Source: Brevibacillus_H ginsengisoli (GTDB lineage: Bacteria; Bacillota; Bacilli; Brevibacillales; Brevibacillaceae). From it: 64,000 nucleotides of DNA. Both the position numbers and the translations under genes were made by a program. The stretch lies in assembly GCF_050113715.1 (NCBI RefSeq), contig NZ_JBNJQR010000003.1, positions 310,001-374,000 on the forward strand. Reading direction: 5' to 3'. Numbering within the stretch: position 1 is the first letter of the stretch; the number at the start of each line of letters is the position of its first letter. Below the pieces are notes generated by a model. The model was not told the origin of the DNA, searched no databases, and saw nothing but the letters and a program-made list of their open reading frames with translations. Shown piece by piece: positions 33,177-43,400 of the stretch.

Positions 33177-33626
33177 ATGTATTACATAATCGCTTTCGTA
33201 GTGGTTGTACTCGATCAGCTAACCAAATATTTGATCGTCAAAAATATGGAGATAGGTCAGTCGATTCCGCTGTGGCCTGGTGTTTTTCAATTGACCTCTC
33301 ATCGCAATATGGGAGCAGCTTTTGGAATCTTACAAAATCAACGCACACTATTTATCATCATTACCGTGGCTGTGATTATCGGAATTATTGTGTCGATGGT
33401 TCGTATAGGCCGCAAACAACCGGGACTCTCAGTAGCGCTTGCCCTGGTATTGGGCGGGGCGATCGGGAACTTTATCGATCGCGCAGTGACAGGGAGAGTC
33501 GTAGACTTTTTAGATTTTACGTTGATTCACTTCCCCATCTTTAATGTGGCGGATAGCGCGATTACCATTGGGGTGGCGCTCTTGATTCTTGATGTGGTGC
33601 TGGATTCCAAGCGAAGCAGCCGGTAG
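33177..33626 (+). CDS. lspA: Lipoprotein signal peptidase (signal peptidase II)
   Basis: A 149-residue membrane aspartic protease with four hydrophobic segments. The family motifs are visible: LDQLTKYLI near the N-terminus, HRNMGAAFGIL, and the two catalytic Asp in GNFIDRAVTGRVVDFLDF and FNVADSAITIGVALL. It cleaves signal peptides of prolipoproteins (such as the DUF4247 lipoprotein here) after lipid attachment. GAGGAGGAC precedes the ATG. The order lspA-rluD-pyrR is the usual one in Bacillales. Confidence 0.96.
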   Translation: MYYIIAFVVVVLDQLTKYLIVKNMEIGQSIPLWPGVFQLTSHRNMGAAFGILQNQRTLFIIITVAVIIGIIVSMVRIGRKQPGLSVALALVLGGAIGNFIDRAVTGRVVDFLDFTLIHFPIFNVADSAITIGVALLILDVVLDSKRSSR

Positions 33627-33670
33627 ATTAGGTTGCATGATTCAGCCGAAATCCGTTCACATTAGGAAAA

Positions 33671-33748
33671 AACCAAACGGTCATGACCGTTTGGTTGACC
33701 GCTTAGCGGTCACATCCAATTTTATGAAAAACGTCGAGACGTTTTTCA
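33671..33748. repeat. Array of three hairpins between lspA and rluD
   Basis: Three adjacent inverted repeats occur in 78 bases. First, a 26-base perfect palindrome with 13-bp arms (AACCAAACGGTCA, 33671-33683). Second, TGACCGC/GCGGTCA with loop TTA (33696-33712). Third, TGAAAAACGTC/GACGTTTTTCA with a 2-base loop (33725-33748). The first two share GGTCA/TGACC words and could re-pair with each other. Together they may act as a terminator for lspA and a leader for rluD. Confidence 0.75.
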
Positions 33749-33769
33749 CATAAAGAGTAGGAGATTACC

Positions 33770-34699
33770 ATGAACGATACAGCAGTTTTTGAACGATTTG
33801 ACTGGACAGTCGAGACTGAACAAAAAGGCGAACGGATTGACAAATTCATCACCTCGCAAAATGAAGATTGGTCCCGTTCACAGGTACAAGCCTGGATCAA
33901 GGAAGGCCGTGTAACCGTAAATGGAGAGCCGAGTAAAAACAATTACAAGGTAGCCGTTGACGACGAAGTCAGCCTGTGCGTACCGCCGCCGAAGGAACTG
34001 AATATCAAACCGGAAGCGATGGATTTGGCTATTGTCTATGAGGACGAGGATGTCGTGGTCGTCAACAAGCAGCGTGGATTGGTCGTCCATCCGGCCCCAG
34101 GGCATTACAGTGGGACGTTGGTGAACGGCTTATTAGAGCACTGCAAAGATTTGTCAGGGATCAACGGGGTTCTGCGACCAGGGATTGTGCATCGGATTGA
34201 CAAGGATACCTCCGGGTTGCTCATGGTCGCCAAAAATGACAAGGCACATATGGGGCTTGCCGAGCAACTGAAGAACCATACCGTGAATCGCAAATACGTA
34301 GCCATCGTCCATGGCGTGATTCAGCATGAGATGGGCACCATTGATGCGCCAATCGGGCGTGATCCGAAGAACCGCCAACAGATGGCTGTGGTGTTTGAGA
34401 ATAGCAAGCCGGCTGTTACCCATTTTGTTGTTCTGGAGCGTTTCAAGGATTTCACCTTGGTTGAGTTGAAACTGGAAACAGGTCGAACCCACCAAATTCG
34501 GGTGCATATGAAGTACATTGGCTTCCCGCTCGCGTCAGATCCGAAGTACGGTCCGAAAGATACGCTGGAGCTTGACGGACAAGCCCTGCACGCCAAGACA
34601 TTAGGCTTCGAGCATCCAAGAACAGGTGAATATCTGGAGTTTGAAGCGGAACTTCCTGCTGATATGCAAGAAGTGATCGCATTTTTACGCCAACAATAG
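33770..34699 (+). CDS. RluD-family 23S rRNA pseudouridine synthase
   Basis: A 309-residue RluA/RluD-type enzyme, probably acting on 23S rRNA. The N-terminal S4 RNA-binding domain (RIDKFITSQNEDWSRSQVQAWIKEGRVTVNGE) is followed by the synthase domain with catalytic Asp in GIVHRIDKDTSGLLMVAK. The block LETGRTHQIRVHMKYIGFPLASDPKYG follows. B. subtilis has a homologue (YlyB) in the same place between lspA and pyrR. AGGAG precedes the ATG. The pyr promoter begins two bases after the stop. Confidence 0.93.
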   Translation: MNDTAVFERFDWTVETEQKGERIDKFITSQNEDWSRSQVQAWIKEGRVTVNGEPSKNNYKVAVDDEVSLCVPPPKELNIKPEAMDLAIVYEDEDVVVVNKQRGLVVHPAPGHYSGTLVNGLLEHCKDLSGINGVLRPGIVHRIDKDTSGLLMVAKNDKAHMGLAEQLKNHTVNRKYVAIVHGVIQHEMGTIDAPIGRDPKNRQQMAVVFENSKPAVTHFVVLERFKDFTLVELKLETGRTHQIRVHMKYIGFPLASDPKYGPKDTLELDGQALHAKTLGFEHPRTGEYLEFEAELPADMQEVIAFLRQQ

Positions 34700-34700
34700 G

Positions 34701-34729
34701 TTGACAGACACGATTCGACATGGCATAAT
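34701..34729 (+). promoter_or_regulatory. Promoter of the pyrimidine operon
   Basis: TTGACA (34701-34706), 17 bases, CATAAT (34724-34729), immediately after the rluD stop. It should start the long attenuated pyr transcript near 34736. Confidence 0.88.
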
Positions 34730-34753
34730 GCAAATAACAAATGCGAAACCTTT

Positions 34754-34871
34754 AAATCCAGTCCAGAGAGGCTGGCAAGGAAGACGGATCATATCTGTGA
34801 GGGTAGGGATACTTGTATCCTTTACTTGAACACGATCTCAAGCTTCTTGTCAGTGGACAAGAAGCTTTTTT
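34754..34871 (+). promoter_or_regulatory. PyrR attenuator 1 (upstream of pyrR)
   Basis: The PyrR-binding loop TCCAGAGAGGCTGGCAAGG lies at 34762-34780. The terminator has a 12-bp stem AAGCTTCTTGTC (34840-34851 with 34856-34867), loop AGTG and six T residues. UMP-bound PyrR should bind the anti-antiterminator and allow the terminator to form. Confidence 0.92.
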
Positions 34872-34946
34872 ACGTCTACCAACGGTTAGTATCTGACTGG
34901 CGAAGCATACGGCAAGCCGGCAGGGGAAAGTTTGGGAGGTGGAAAC

Positions 34947-35489
34947 GTGAGTGAAGTAAGCATCATCATGGACGAATCCGCAATCCGACGGGCGATGACC
35001 CGGATTGCCCACGAGATTATCGAACGCAATAAAGGAGTCGAGGATTGCGTCATTGTGGGGATCAAAACACGAGGTGTCTATCTCGCGGAAAAAATCGTCC
35101 AAAGAATCGAGCAGATTGAGAACGTGAAGGTTCCGGTGGGAGAGTTGGATATTACCTTTTACCGTGACGATTTGACTCACAAGGCAGAAGATGCGGTGTT
35201 TCAGGGAGCCAAACTTCCAGGAGACATCACAGGCAAAACCATCATCCTGATAGACGATGTGCTCTACACAGGCAGAACCGTTCGGGCAGCACTGGATGCG
35301 GTCATCGATCAAGGAAGACCCAAAATGATTCAGTTAGCCGTTCTGGTTGACCGCGGGCATCGAGAACTTCCGATTCGCCCTGATTACATTGGCAAAAACG
35401 TCCCGACCTCCAAAAGCGAGATTGTCTCCGTACAGCTTGCTGAAGTGGATGGAATGGATCGCGTAACGATTCATAAAGAAAGTGAATAA
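34947..35489 (+). CDS. pyrR: Bifunctional pyr operon attenuation protein/uracil phosphoribosyltransferase
   Basis: A 180-residue type I phosphoribosyltransferase starting at GTG 34947 (GGGAGGTGG upstream). The PRPP-binding motif is TIILIDDVLYTGRTVRAAL. The N-terminal block MDESAIRRAMTRIAHEIIERN and the basic RNA-binding surface match PyrR. It senses UMP, binds the three attenuators in this operon, and has a weak uracil phosphoribosyltransferase activity. It is the first gene of the operon, as in other Bacillales. Confidence 0.96.
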   Translation: MSEVSIIMDESAIRRAMTRIAHEIIERNKGVEDCVIVGIKTRGVYLAEKIVQRIEQIENVKVPVGELDITFYRDDLTHKAEDAVFQGAKLPGDITGKTIILIDDVLYTGRTVRAALDAVIDQGRPKMIQLAVLVDRGHRELPIRPDYIGKNVPTSKSEIVSVQLAEVDGMDRVTIHKESE

Positions 35490-35503
35490 TCCTCTTTAAT
35501 ACG

Positions 35504-35610
35504 AATCCTGTGAGGTTTGTAAGGGGAGTACGCTCTGGAATCGATGTTCGGTGAGGACCGAATGTTCAGATTGGAGTCTACCTCTTTGCGCCTCGCAAAG
35601 AGGTTTTTTT
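35504..35610 (+). promoter_or_regulatory. PyrR attenuator 2 (between pyrR and pyrP)
   Basis: The loop TCCTGTGAGGTTTGTAAGGG (35506-35525) is a diverged but recognisable PyrR site. The terminator has an 11-bp stem ACCTCTTTGCG (35580-35590 with 35594-35604) and seven T residues. Confidence 0.85.
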
Positions 35611-35636
35611 ATTAAAAACAGAAAGCAGGGAGAGCT

Positions 35637-36980
35637 ATGAATCAAAAAAATTACATTGATGTTCATGAGATGCCAGGCATCTCCAAGTGGTTACCCCTTA
35701 GTATTCAGCACTTATTCGCCATGTTCGGCGCAACTGTATTAGTACCTATGTTAACAGGCTTGCAACCGTCTGCCGCACTTTTTTCCAGCGGGATCGGTAC
35801 ACTTCTCTTCCTGATCATCACCAAGGGTAAGATTCCAAACTACCTGGGTTCATCCTTCGCCTTCATCGGACCGATTATCACAGTGTCCGCCAAATTCGGG
35901 ATCGGAACTGCCTTGCTCGGCTGTATGTTCTCCGGGTTGCTCTACATCCTGGTCTCATTCATTGTCTACAAGAGCGGTGTCAACTGGCTGAATCGCGTGT
36001 TGCCGCCAGCGGTAATCGCTTCGATCATCGTGGTGATCGGGCTTAGCCTTGCGGGTGTCGCGGTTGATATGGCAACAAAGGTAACAGTGGACGGCAAATC
36101 GGTAATCTCCTTAACCTCCATTGAGATATCGCTGGTCACCGTAATCGTCACAGTGCTAACAGCAGTGCTGCTTCGTGGATTCTTTGCTCTCATCCCGATC
36201 TTGATTGGTATCCTCGTCGGTTATCTCTATACACTGGTTCGTCATCCTGACTTGATCGTCTGGGAAAAAGTAACGTCTGCTCCTTTGTTCGCTTTCCCTG
36301 ATCTTAAGGTCGGTGCAGTATCCGAGGCTTTCCACAATGGTGGCTGGATTCCGGCGCTGATTATCGCGCCAATCGCATTCGTCACACTAGCTGAACACTT
36401 GGGCCACTTGCTCGTAACCAGTAAAGTAATGGACCGTGACTTGATGAAAGACCCTGGTTTGCACCGCAGTATCCTGGGAGACGGGGTTGCAACCACGCTG
36501 GCTGCCTTCTTCGGTGGCCCACCAGCTACCACTTACGGTGAGAACATCGGCGTACTCGCCATCACGCGTGTCTACAGTCGCTACGTAATCGGTTTGGCTG
36601 CAGTACTTGCCATCGTCTTCTCCTTCATCGGCAAAATCAGCGGACTGTTGATGACCATCCCGACTCCGGTGCTTGGTGGAGTATCCATCATCCTGTTCGG
36701 TATCATCGCGGCGCAAGGTTTGCGCATGTTCGTCGAGAATCAAGTGGATTTCTCTAACAAACGCAACATGATCATCTCCGCAGCAATTCTCGTAACAGGA
36801 ATTGGCGGATATAAAATCAGCTTTGAAGGAGCTACCTTCTGGCAATCCTTCTTAACCAACCTGACCATCGATAACATCGCATTCTCCACTTTCCTCGGGA
36901 TGATCCTGCATGCGATTCTGCCAGGAAAAGAATCCGCGATGGGAGAAGCGCATAAAGAACAGCAAAAACAAGTCGCATAA
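35637..36980 (+). CDS. pyrP: Uracil permease, NCS2 family
   Basis: A 447-residue membrane transporter with about 12-14 hydrophobic segments. The family marks are LSIQHLFAMFGATVLVPMLTGL near the N-terminus, the substrate-site Glu in TLAEHLGHLLVT, and the motif FFGGPPATTYGENIGVLAITRVYSR. It imports uracil. GCAGGGAGAG precedes the ATG. Attenuators on both sides allow PyrR to set its expression separately from pyrR and pyrB. Confidence 0.95.
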   Translation: MNQKNYIDVHEMPGISKWLPLSIQHLFAMFGATVLVPMLTGLQPSAALFSSGIGTLLFLIITKGKIPNYLGSSFAFIGPIITVSAKFGIGTALLGCMFSGLLYILVSFIVYKSGVNWLNRVLPPAVIASIIVVIGLSLAGVAVDMATKVTVDGKSVISLTSIEISLVTVIVTVLTAVLLRGFFALIPILIGILVGYLYTLVRHPDLIVWEKVTSAPLFAFPDLKVGAVSEAFHNGGWIPALIIAPIAFVTLAEHLGHLLVTSKVMDRDLMKDPGLHRSILGDGVATTLAAFFGGPPATTYGENIGVLAITRVYSRYVIGLAAVLAIVFSFIGKISGLLMTIPTPVLGGVSIILFGIIAAQGLRMFVENQVDFSNKRNMIISAAILVTGIGGYKISFEGATFWQSFLTNLTIDNIAFSTFLGMILHAILPGKESAMGEAHKEQQKQVA

Positions 36981-36990
36981 TCTTGATCCT

Positions 36991-37117
36991 TTAAATCGGC
37001 ACAGAGAGGCTGGTAAGGAGTGCGGGCACGATGCTTGCACAACAAGTTTTCGCATGATGAACATGCCGAAGCTTCTTACCTCACGCCTTTCTGGGCTAAT
37101 GGTAAGAAGCTTTTTTT
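36991..37117 (+). promoter_or_regulatory. PyrR attenuator 3 (between pyrP and pyrB)
   Basis: The loop CACAGAGAGGCTGGTAAGG (37000-37018) is near consensus. The terminator has a 12-bp stem AAGCTTCTTACC (37069-37080 with 37101-37112) and seven T residues; its 20-base loop itself holds a small GCC/GGC hairpin. Confidence 0.9.
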
Positions 37118-37144
37118 ACTAAACTGATGAGGATGGTGGATTTG

Positions 37145-38092
37145 ATGAACAAGCTCTTAAATCTTACAGGGATGAAGAATCTGACAACAACGCAAATTGA
37201 GGCAATCCTGGCAAGAGCAGACTTCTGGGCGAAGCAGTCAGGGGTTCAGATAGATCGCTTGAATGGTCGCTTTGTAGCGAATCTGTTCTTTGAACCAAGC
37301 ACCCGGACTCGCTTTTCTTTTGAAGTAGCAGAGAAGCGCTTGGGAGCCAATGTCCTCAACTTCAACGCCGAGACCTCCTCTACAACCAAAGGCGAAACCA
37401 TGTATGACACGCTGAGAACGCTTGAAGCCATGGGCGTGGAAGCGGCCGTCATCCGCACGAGCCAAAACAACGTGATTGAGAATATCGCAAATCAAGTCGG
37501 CCTGGCTGTTGTCAATGCGGGAGACGGCACCAATGAGCATCCGACCCAATGCTTGCTTGATCTTTTGACCATGAAGCAACAATTTGGACAGCTTGAAGGA
37601 CTGAAGGTTGTGATTGCTGGGGATCTCTTGCACAGTCGCGTCGTCGGCTCGCACCTGGAAGCATTGCCTAAGCTGGGCGTGAAGCTAATGCTCGCTGGTC
37701 CGCCATCGATGCTTCGACCACAGGAAGAACTTCCTGCGGGAGTGCAGACTGTCGACTTTGACGAGGCCGTACGGACAGCGGATGTCGTGATGATGCTGCG
37801 TGTTCAATTGGAACGCCACAATCACCAGCTGTTTGATTCGAATGAAGCGTACCATCAAGCGTATGGTCTGACCTTGCAGCGCGAGCGTGAGATGAAGCCA
37901 AGCGCGGTGATCATGCACCCAGCGCCAGTCAATCGCGGAGTAGAAATCCACACGGACCTCGTCGAGTGCGAGCGCTCCCTGATTTTTAAACAAGTGACCA
38001 ATGGTGTAGCGGTCCGCATGGCGGTACTGGAATATGCGATGAACGGGGGAATTGGAACATGGGAATCGTCCTTAGAAACGGTAAACTCTTAA
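37145..38092 (+). CDS. pyrB: Aspartate carbamoyltransferase catalytic subunit
   Basis: A 315-residue enzyme that joins carbamoyl phosphate to L-aspartate. The carbamoyl phosphate site is FFEPSTRTRFSFEVAEKRLG, with NTSSTTKGE-like and NEHPTQCLLDLLT motifs and the MHPAPVNRGVEI block. Three in-frame ATGs (37127, 37133, 37145) are possible; GAGGATGGTGG favours 37145. The C-terminus overlaps pyrC by 34 bases, giving translational coupling. Confidence 0.96.
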   Translation: MNKLLNLTGMKNLTTTQIEAILARADFWAKQSGVQIDRLNGRFVANLFFEPSTRTRFSFEVAEKRLGANVLNFNAETSSTTKGETMYDTLRTLEAMGVEAAVIRTSQNNVIENIANQVGLAVVNAGDGTNEHPTQCLLDLLTMKQQFGQLEGLKVVIAGDLLHSRVVGSHLEALPKLGVKLMLAGPPSMLRPQEELPAGVQTVDFDEAVRTADVVMMLRVQLERHNHQLFDSNEAYHQAYGLTLQREREMKPSAVIMHPAPVNRGVEIHTDLVECERSLIFKQVTNGVAVRMAVLEYAMNGGIGTWESSLETVNS

Positions 38093-39348
38093 ACGAAGCA
38101 GGCGAATTGATTTCACAAGATATTAAAATCGAAGGAGATCGCATTGTCCAAATCGCTGATAAGCTGGAACTAGATACAACGGAAGATGAAGTGATTGATC
38201 TAAAAGGCAAGTTTGTCACTGCCGGATTTATCGATATGCATGTGCATCTGCGTGAACCGGGTTTCGAAGCCAAGGAAACCGTTGAGACAGGAGCGAAGGC
38301 AGCGGTACGAGGCGGATACACAACCGTAGCTTGCATGCCAAATACACGCCCGGTGATCGACAGCCCGGAAACGGTCAAATACGTGCTCGACAAGGCGAAT
38401 GAAGCCGGGTTGGCTAGAGTACTGCCGTATGGAGCAATCACCGTAAGAGAGCTTGGTCAGGAGCTAACCGATTTCACCGCGCTAAAAGAAGCGGGAATCG
38501 TCGCCGTCACAGATGACGGTGTGGGTGTGCAATCCAGCGCCATGATGAAGGAAGCGATGAAACGCGCGAAGGAATTGGAGCTATCTGTTGTCGCTCACTG
38601 CGAAGACGACTCGCTCCTGATCCACGGAAGCGCATTACACGACGGTGTGGTAGCCAAACGTCACGGTTTGCCAGGAATCCCGTCTGAATCCGAATCCATC
38701 CATGTTGGACGCGATATTCTCTTGGCGGAGCAAACGGGTGTACACTACCACGTCTGCCACATCAGCGCCAAGGAGTCCGTGCGATTGGTACGAGACGGCA
38801 AGCGAGCTGGTGTCAATGTGACCACGGAGGTAACACCTCACCATCTCTTGCTGTGTGATGAAGATATTCCAGAGAACCTGGATGCGAATTGGAAAATGAA
38901 CCCGCCACTGCGCTCTCGTGAGGATCGCGCGGCACTGATCGCCGGATTAAAAGAGGGCACAATCGATATTATCGCGACTGACCATGCTCCACATACAGAA
39001 GAAGAGAAAGCAAAAGGACTCGAGCGAGCACCTTTTGGAATCGTCGGCCTGGAGACGGCGTTCCCGCTCTTGTACACACACCTGGTGTTGACTGGAGAGC
39101 TGAGCTTGTCTGAGTTGGTAGAGAAGATGAATCGGAAGCCGGCGGAAATTTTTAACCTGCCCTTTGGAAAACTAGGCGTAAATGAAATCGCAGACTTGGT
39201 CGTGATTGATTTGGATAATGAAAAGACAATTGATCCGCAAGATTTCCACAGCAAAGGAAAGAACACACCATTCACTGGATGGAACTGCAAGGGCTGGACA
39301 GCGCTTACGATCGTAGATGGACGAATTGTCTATCGCGATGAAGTGTAG
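38059..39348 (+). CDS. pyrC: Dihydroorotase
   Basis: A 429-residue type I dihydroorotase. The zinc ligands are in FIDMHVHLREPGFE. Further marks are HCEDDSLL, YHVCHISAKESVRLVR and the catalytic Asp in IIATDHAPHTEEEK. It closes carbamoyl aspartate to dihydroorotate. The ATG is inside the end of pyrB. Dihydroorotate would next require dihydroorotate dehydrogenase, whose gene is not in this window. Confidence 0.96.
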   Translation: MGIVLRNGKLLNEAGELISQDIKIEGDRIVQIADKLELDTTEDEVIDLKGKFVTAGFIDMHVHLREPGFEAKETVETGAKAAVRGGYTTVACMPNTRPVIDSPETVKYVLDKANEAGLARVLPYGAITVRELGQELTDFTALKEAGIVAVTDDGVGVQSSAMMKEAMKRAKELELSVVAHCEDDSLLIHGSALHDGVVAKRHGLPGIPSESESIHVGRDILLAEQTGVHYHVCHISAKESVRLVRDGKRAGVNVTTEVTPHHLLLCDEDIPENLDANWKMNPPLRSREDRAALIAGLKEGTIDIIATDHAPHTEEEKAKGLERAPFGIVGLETAFPLLYTHLVLTGELSLSELVEKMNRKPAEIFNLPFGKLGVNEIADLVVIDLDNEKTIDPQDFHSKGKNTPFTGWNCKGWTALTIVDGRIVYRDEV

Positions 39349-39395
39349 AAGATAAATAGTTAAAAGCTCGTAAAGAAGCAATAGGAGGAGACGAC

Positions 39396-40493
39396 ATGCG
39401 CGCAAGATTAATCCTGGAAGACGGAACAGAATGCATTGGAACATCATTTGGAGCCGTGACGGAGACGTTGGGAGAAGTAGTGTTTAATACAAGTTTGACT
39501 GGTTACCAAGAGGTGATTTCTGATCCCTCCTACTGTGGCCAGATTGTTGTCATGACCTACCCGATGATCGGTAACTACGGAATCAACCGGGATGACTTTG
39601 AAGCGGTTCGACCTTTTATCCACGGTTTTGTCGTAAGAGAAGAGTGTGATAGCCCAAGCAACTGGCGCAACACACAGACATTAGATGAGCTATTAAAAGC
39701 TTACGAGATTCCTGGTATTGCAGGAGTAGACACACGCATGCTGACTCGCAAAATCCGTCACTACGGCACCTTGCGTGGATTGATTACGACGAGCGAGACA
39801 CCAACAGAAGAATTAGTCGCTTCACTCAAAGCTTCTACCTTGATGAGCGATCAGGTCGCTCGCGTGTCAACGAAAAATGTGTTCAGCTGCCCGGGAACAG
39901 GACATCGAGTGGTGCTGGTGGACTTTGGATCCAAGCACGGAATTCTGCGTGAGCTCACCAAACGAGGCTGTGATGTGGTTGTCGTACCGTACAACGTAAC
40001 GGCGGAAGAGATCAGACGCATTCAACCAGATGGTATCTTGCTCTCTAACGGCCCTGGGGACCCTAAGGACGTACCAGAAGCGATCACCATGATTAACGAG
40101 ATTTTGGGCGAGTACCCACTGTTCGGAATTTGTTTGGGACACCAGCTCTTCGCTCTTGCTTCAGGGGCTGACACAGAAAAAATGAAATTCGGCCATCGTG
40201 GCGGCAATCATCCTGTGAAGGAACTGACGACAGGACGTACCTACATCACTTCACAGAATCACGGTTACGCCGTTAAACAGGATTCCATTGCTGGGACTGG
40301 CTTGGAAGTCACACACTTGGCTCTCAATGATGGAACTGTTGAAGGACTGCGTAATGTGAACAAGCAAGCATTTTCCGTGCAGTATCACCCAGAAGCGGCC
40401 CCAGGCCCATACGATTCAGGATATTTGTTCGATCAGTTCATCCACATGATCGAAACCGCCAAGGAGGAGAAAACATATGCCAAAATTAGATAA
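39396..40493 (+). CDS. carA: Carbamoyl-phosphate synthase small subunit
   Basis: A 365-residue glutamine amidotransferase subunit. The N-terminal domain starts ARLILEDGTECIG. The class I amidotransferase domain has catalytic Cys in GICLGHQLFALA and the His-Glu pair in SVQYHPEAAPGP. It supplies ammonia to CarB. AGGAGGAG precedes the ATG. The C-terminus overlaps carB by 17 bases. Being in the pyr operon, this is the pyrimidine-regulated copy (PyrAA). Confidence 0.96.
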   Translation: MRARLILEDGTECIGTSFGAVTETLGEVVFNTSLTGYQEVISDPSYCGQIVVMTYPMIGNYGINRDDFEAVRPFIHGFVVREECDSPSNWRNTQTLDELLKAYEIPGIAGVDTRMLTRKIRHYGTLRGLITTSETPTEELVASLKASTLMSDQVARVSTKNVFSCPGTGHRVVLVDFGSKHGILRELTKRGCDVVVVPYNVTAEEIRRIQPDGILLSNGPGDPKDVPEAITMINEILGEYPLFGICLGHQLFALASGADTEKMKFGHRGGNHPVKELTTGRTYITSQNHGYAVKQDSIAGTGLEVTHLALNDGTVEGLRNVNKQAFSVQYHPEAAPGPYDSGYLFDQFIHMIETAKEEKTYAKIR

Positions 40494-43400
40494 TCTCAAA
40501 AAAATTCTCGTAATTGGATCAGGTCCGATCGTCATTGGGCAAGCAGCCGAGTTCGACTATGCGGGAACACAAGCGTGCGAAGCCTTGAAAGAAGAAGGTA
40601 TGGAGGTTGTACTGATCAACTCCAACCCAGCAACCATCATGACCGATACCAACATGGCAGACAAAGTGTACATCGAGCCAATCACGCCAGAGTTCGTTGC
40701 GCAAGTTATTCGTCAGGAGAAGCCAGACGGTCTCTTACCTACACTTGGCGGACAAACTGGCTTGAATATGGCTGTGGCACTTGCTGAAGCGGGTGTTCTT
40801 GAACAAGAGAATGTAAAGCTTCTGGGAACCAAATTATCCTCGATCAAAAAAGCGGAAGACCGCGACCTGTTCCGCGCGCTGATGAACGAGCTGGGTGAAC
40901 CAGTTCCTGAGTCCGAGATCGTAACGACTGTCGAAGAAGCGATTGATTTTGCTAATCGAATTGGTTATCCGGTGATTGTGCGCCCTGCTTATACGCTCGG
41001 GGGTACAGGCGGCGGGATTTGTGATGATGAAGAAAGCTTGCGTGAGATTGTCACTAGTGGTTTGAAGTACTCGCCAATTACCCAATGCTTGATCGAGAAA
41101 AGCATCGCGGGCATGAAAGAAATCGAGTACGAAGTAATGCGCGATGCCAATGACAACTGCATCGTGGTTTGTAACATGGAAAACTTTGATCCGGTTGGCG
41201 TTCATACCGGCGATTCCATCGTAGTTGCGCCAAGCCAGACATTATCCGATAGAGAATATCAAATGCTTCGCTCATCTGCCTTGAACATTATCCGGGCATT
41301 AGGAATCGAAGGCGGCTGTAACGTGCAGTATGCTTTGGACCCGGACAGCTTCCAATATTATGTGATCGAAGTAAACCCGCGTGTAAGCCGTTCCTCTGCG
41401 CTAGCATCCAAAGCAACAGGCTATCCGATTGCCAAGATGGCGGCGAAAATCGCGATCGGCTACACCCTAGACGAGTTGAAGAATCCGGTAACGGGCCAAA
41501 CTTACGCTTGCTTCGAACCAACGCTCGATTACATCGTGAGCAAAATTCCTCGCTGGCCTTTTGACAAGTTCGAATCGGCTAACCGTCGTCTCGGAACACA
41601 GATGAAGGCTACTGGTGAGGTTATGGCAATCGGCCGTACATTCGAAGAGTCCATCCTCAAAGCGGTTCGCTCCCTTGAGGTAGGTACTTACCACCTGGAG
41701 TCCAAGGAAGCGAGTCAAATTCCTGCCGAGATGATGCCTGACCGCTTGAGGGTGGCAGATGACGAGCGCCTCTTCACCATCGCGGAAGCACTACGTCGAG
41801 GAATGAGTGTCGCGGAAATCCATGAGTTGACCAAAGTAGATCTCTTCTTCCTGCACAAGCTTGAGAAGATCATTCAGTTTGAGAATATCTTAAAAGAGTT
41901 TGGCGCAACCGAAGAGAACCTGTACCAAGCGAAGCGGATGGGTTTCACCGACCGCAAAATCGCGGAACTCACCAATCAGACAGAAGAAGAGATTCGCAAC
42001 TCTCGTATGAAGATGAACCTGTCACCAGTGTATAAAATGGTAGATACCTGCGCGGCGGAGTTTGAAGCCCAAACCCCGTACTACTACTCTACCTATGAGC
42101 AAGAAGACGAGCGAATCGAGACAGGGAAGAAGAATATCATCGTGCTTGGCTCTGGTCCAATCCGAATCGGTCAAGGGATTGAATTTGACTACGCCACTGT
42201 GCACGCTGTATGGGCCATCAAGGAATCTGGCTACGAAGCGGTGATTATCAACAACAACCCAGAGACCGTATCGACCGACTTCAACACTTCCGATCGTCTC
42301 TACTTCGAACCGCTTTATATTGAAGATGTCATGAACATTATTGATAGAGAAAAGCCAGAGGGTGTCATCGTCCAGTTCGGCGGTCAAACGGCGATTAATC
42401 TAGCTGACAAACTGGCGGCGCGCGGAGTGAAAATTCTCGGTACTAGCCTTGAGAATATTGACGCAGCCGAGAACCGTGAGAAATTTGAAGCCCTGTTGCG
42501 CAAGCTTGATCTGGCTCAACCACCAGGCAAGACCGTTACCACTGTGGAAGAAGCTGTAGGGGCAGCTGAGGGCCTTGGCTTCCCAGTGCTGGTTCGCCCA
42601 TCCTATGTATTGGGTGGACGCGCGATGGAAATCGTCTACAACCAAGAGGAATTGCTCTCCTATATGGAGCAAGCCGTAAAAGTAAATCCTGAGCACCCAG
42701 TCCTCATCGACCGCTACATGCTGGGAACAGAGGCAGAGGTAGACGCGATCTGTGACGGGAAGAACGTACTGATCCCAGGCATCATGGAGCATATCGAACG
42801 CGCAGGGGTACACTCTGGTGACTCGATTGCGGTTTATCCGCCACAATCCTTATCAGAAGAGATCAAGCAAGAGCTGATCGAGATGACCACCAAGCTGGCG
42901 TTGGCGCTGGAAATCAAAGGCTTGCTCAATATCCAATTCGTTATCTACAAAGGTCGTCCATATGTCATCGAGGTAAATCCTCGCTCATCCCGTACGGTAC
43001 CGTTCTTGTCCAAGGTGACAGGAATCCCGATGGCGAATATCGCAACCAAAGCGATTCTTGGGTACAGCATTCCAGATCAAGGCTTCGCAACGGGCTATCA
43101 TCCAGAAGAACAGATGGTTTCTGTCAAGGTTCCGGTCTTCTCCTTCGCCAAACTGCGTCGTGTAGATATCACCTTAGGACCAGAGATGAAGTCGACAGGT
43201 GAAGTAATGGGCCGCGAAAAAACATTGGCAAAAGCCCTCTATAAAGGCCTGGTTGCAGCAGGCATGAACATTCCGACACACGGCTCCATTCTGGTAACCG
43301 TTGCCGACAAGGATAAAGAAGAAGCGCAAGAAATCGTAAGACGTTTCTATCAGCTCGGATTCAAGGTTGTGGCGACTCAAGGAACAGCAAGCTATCTGGA

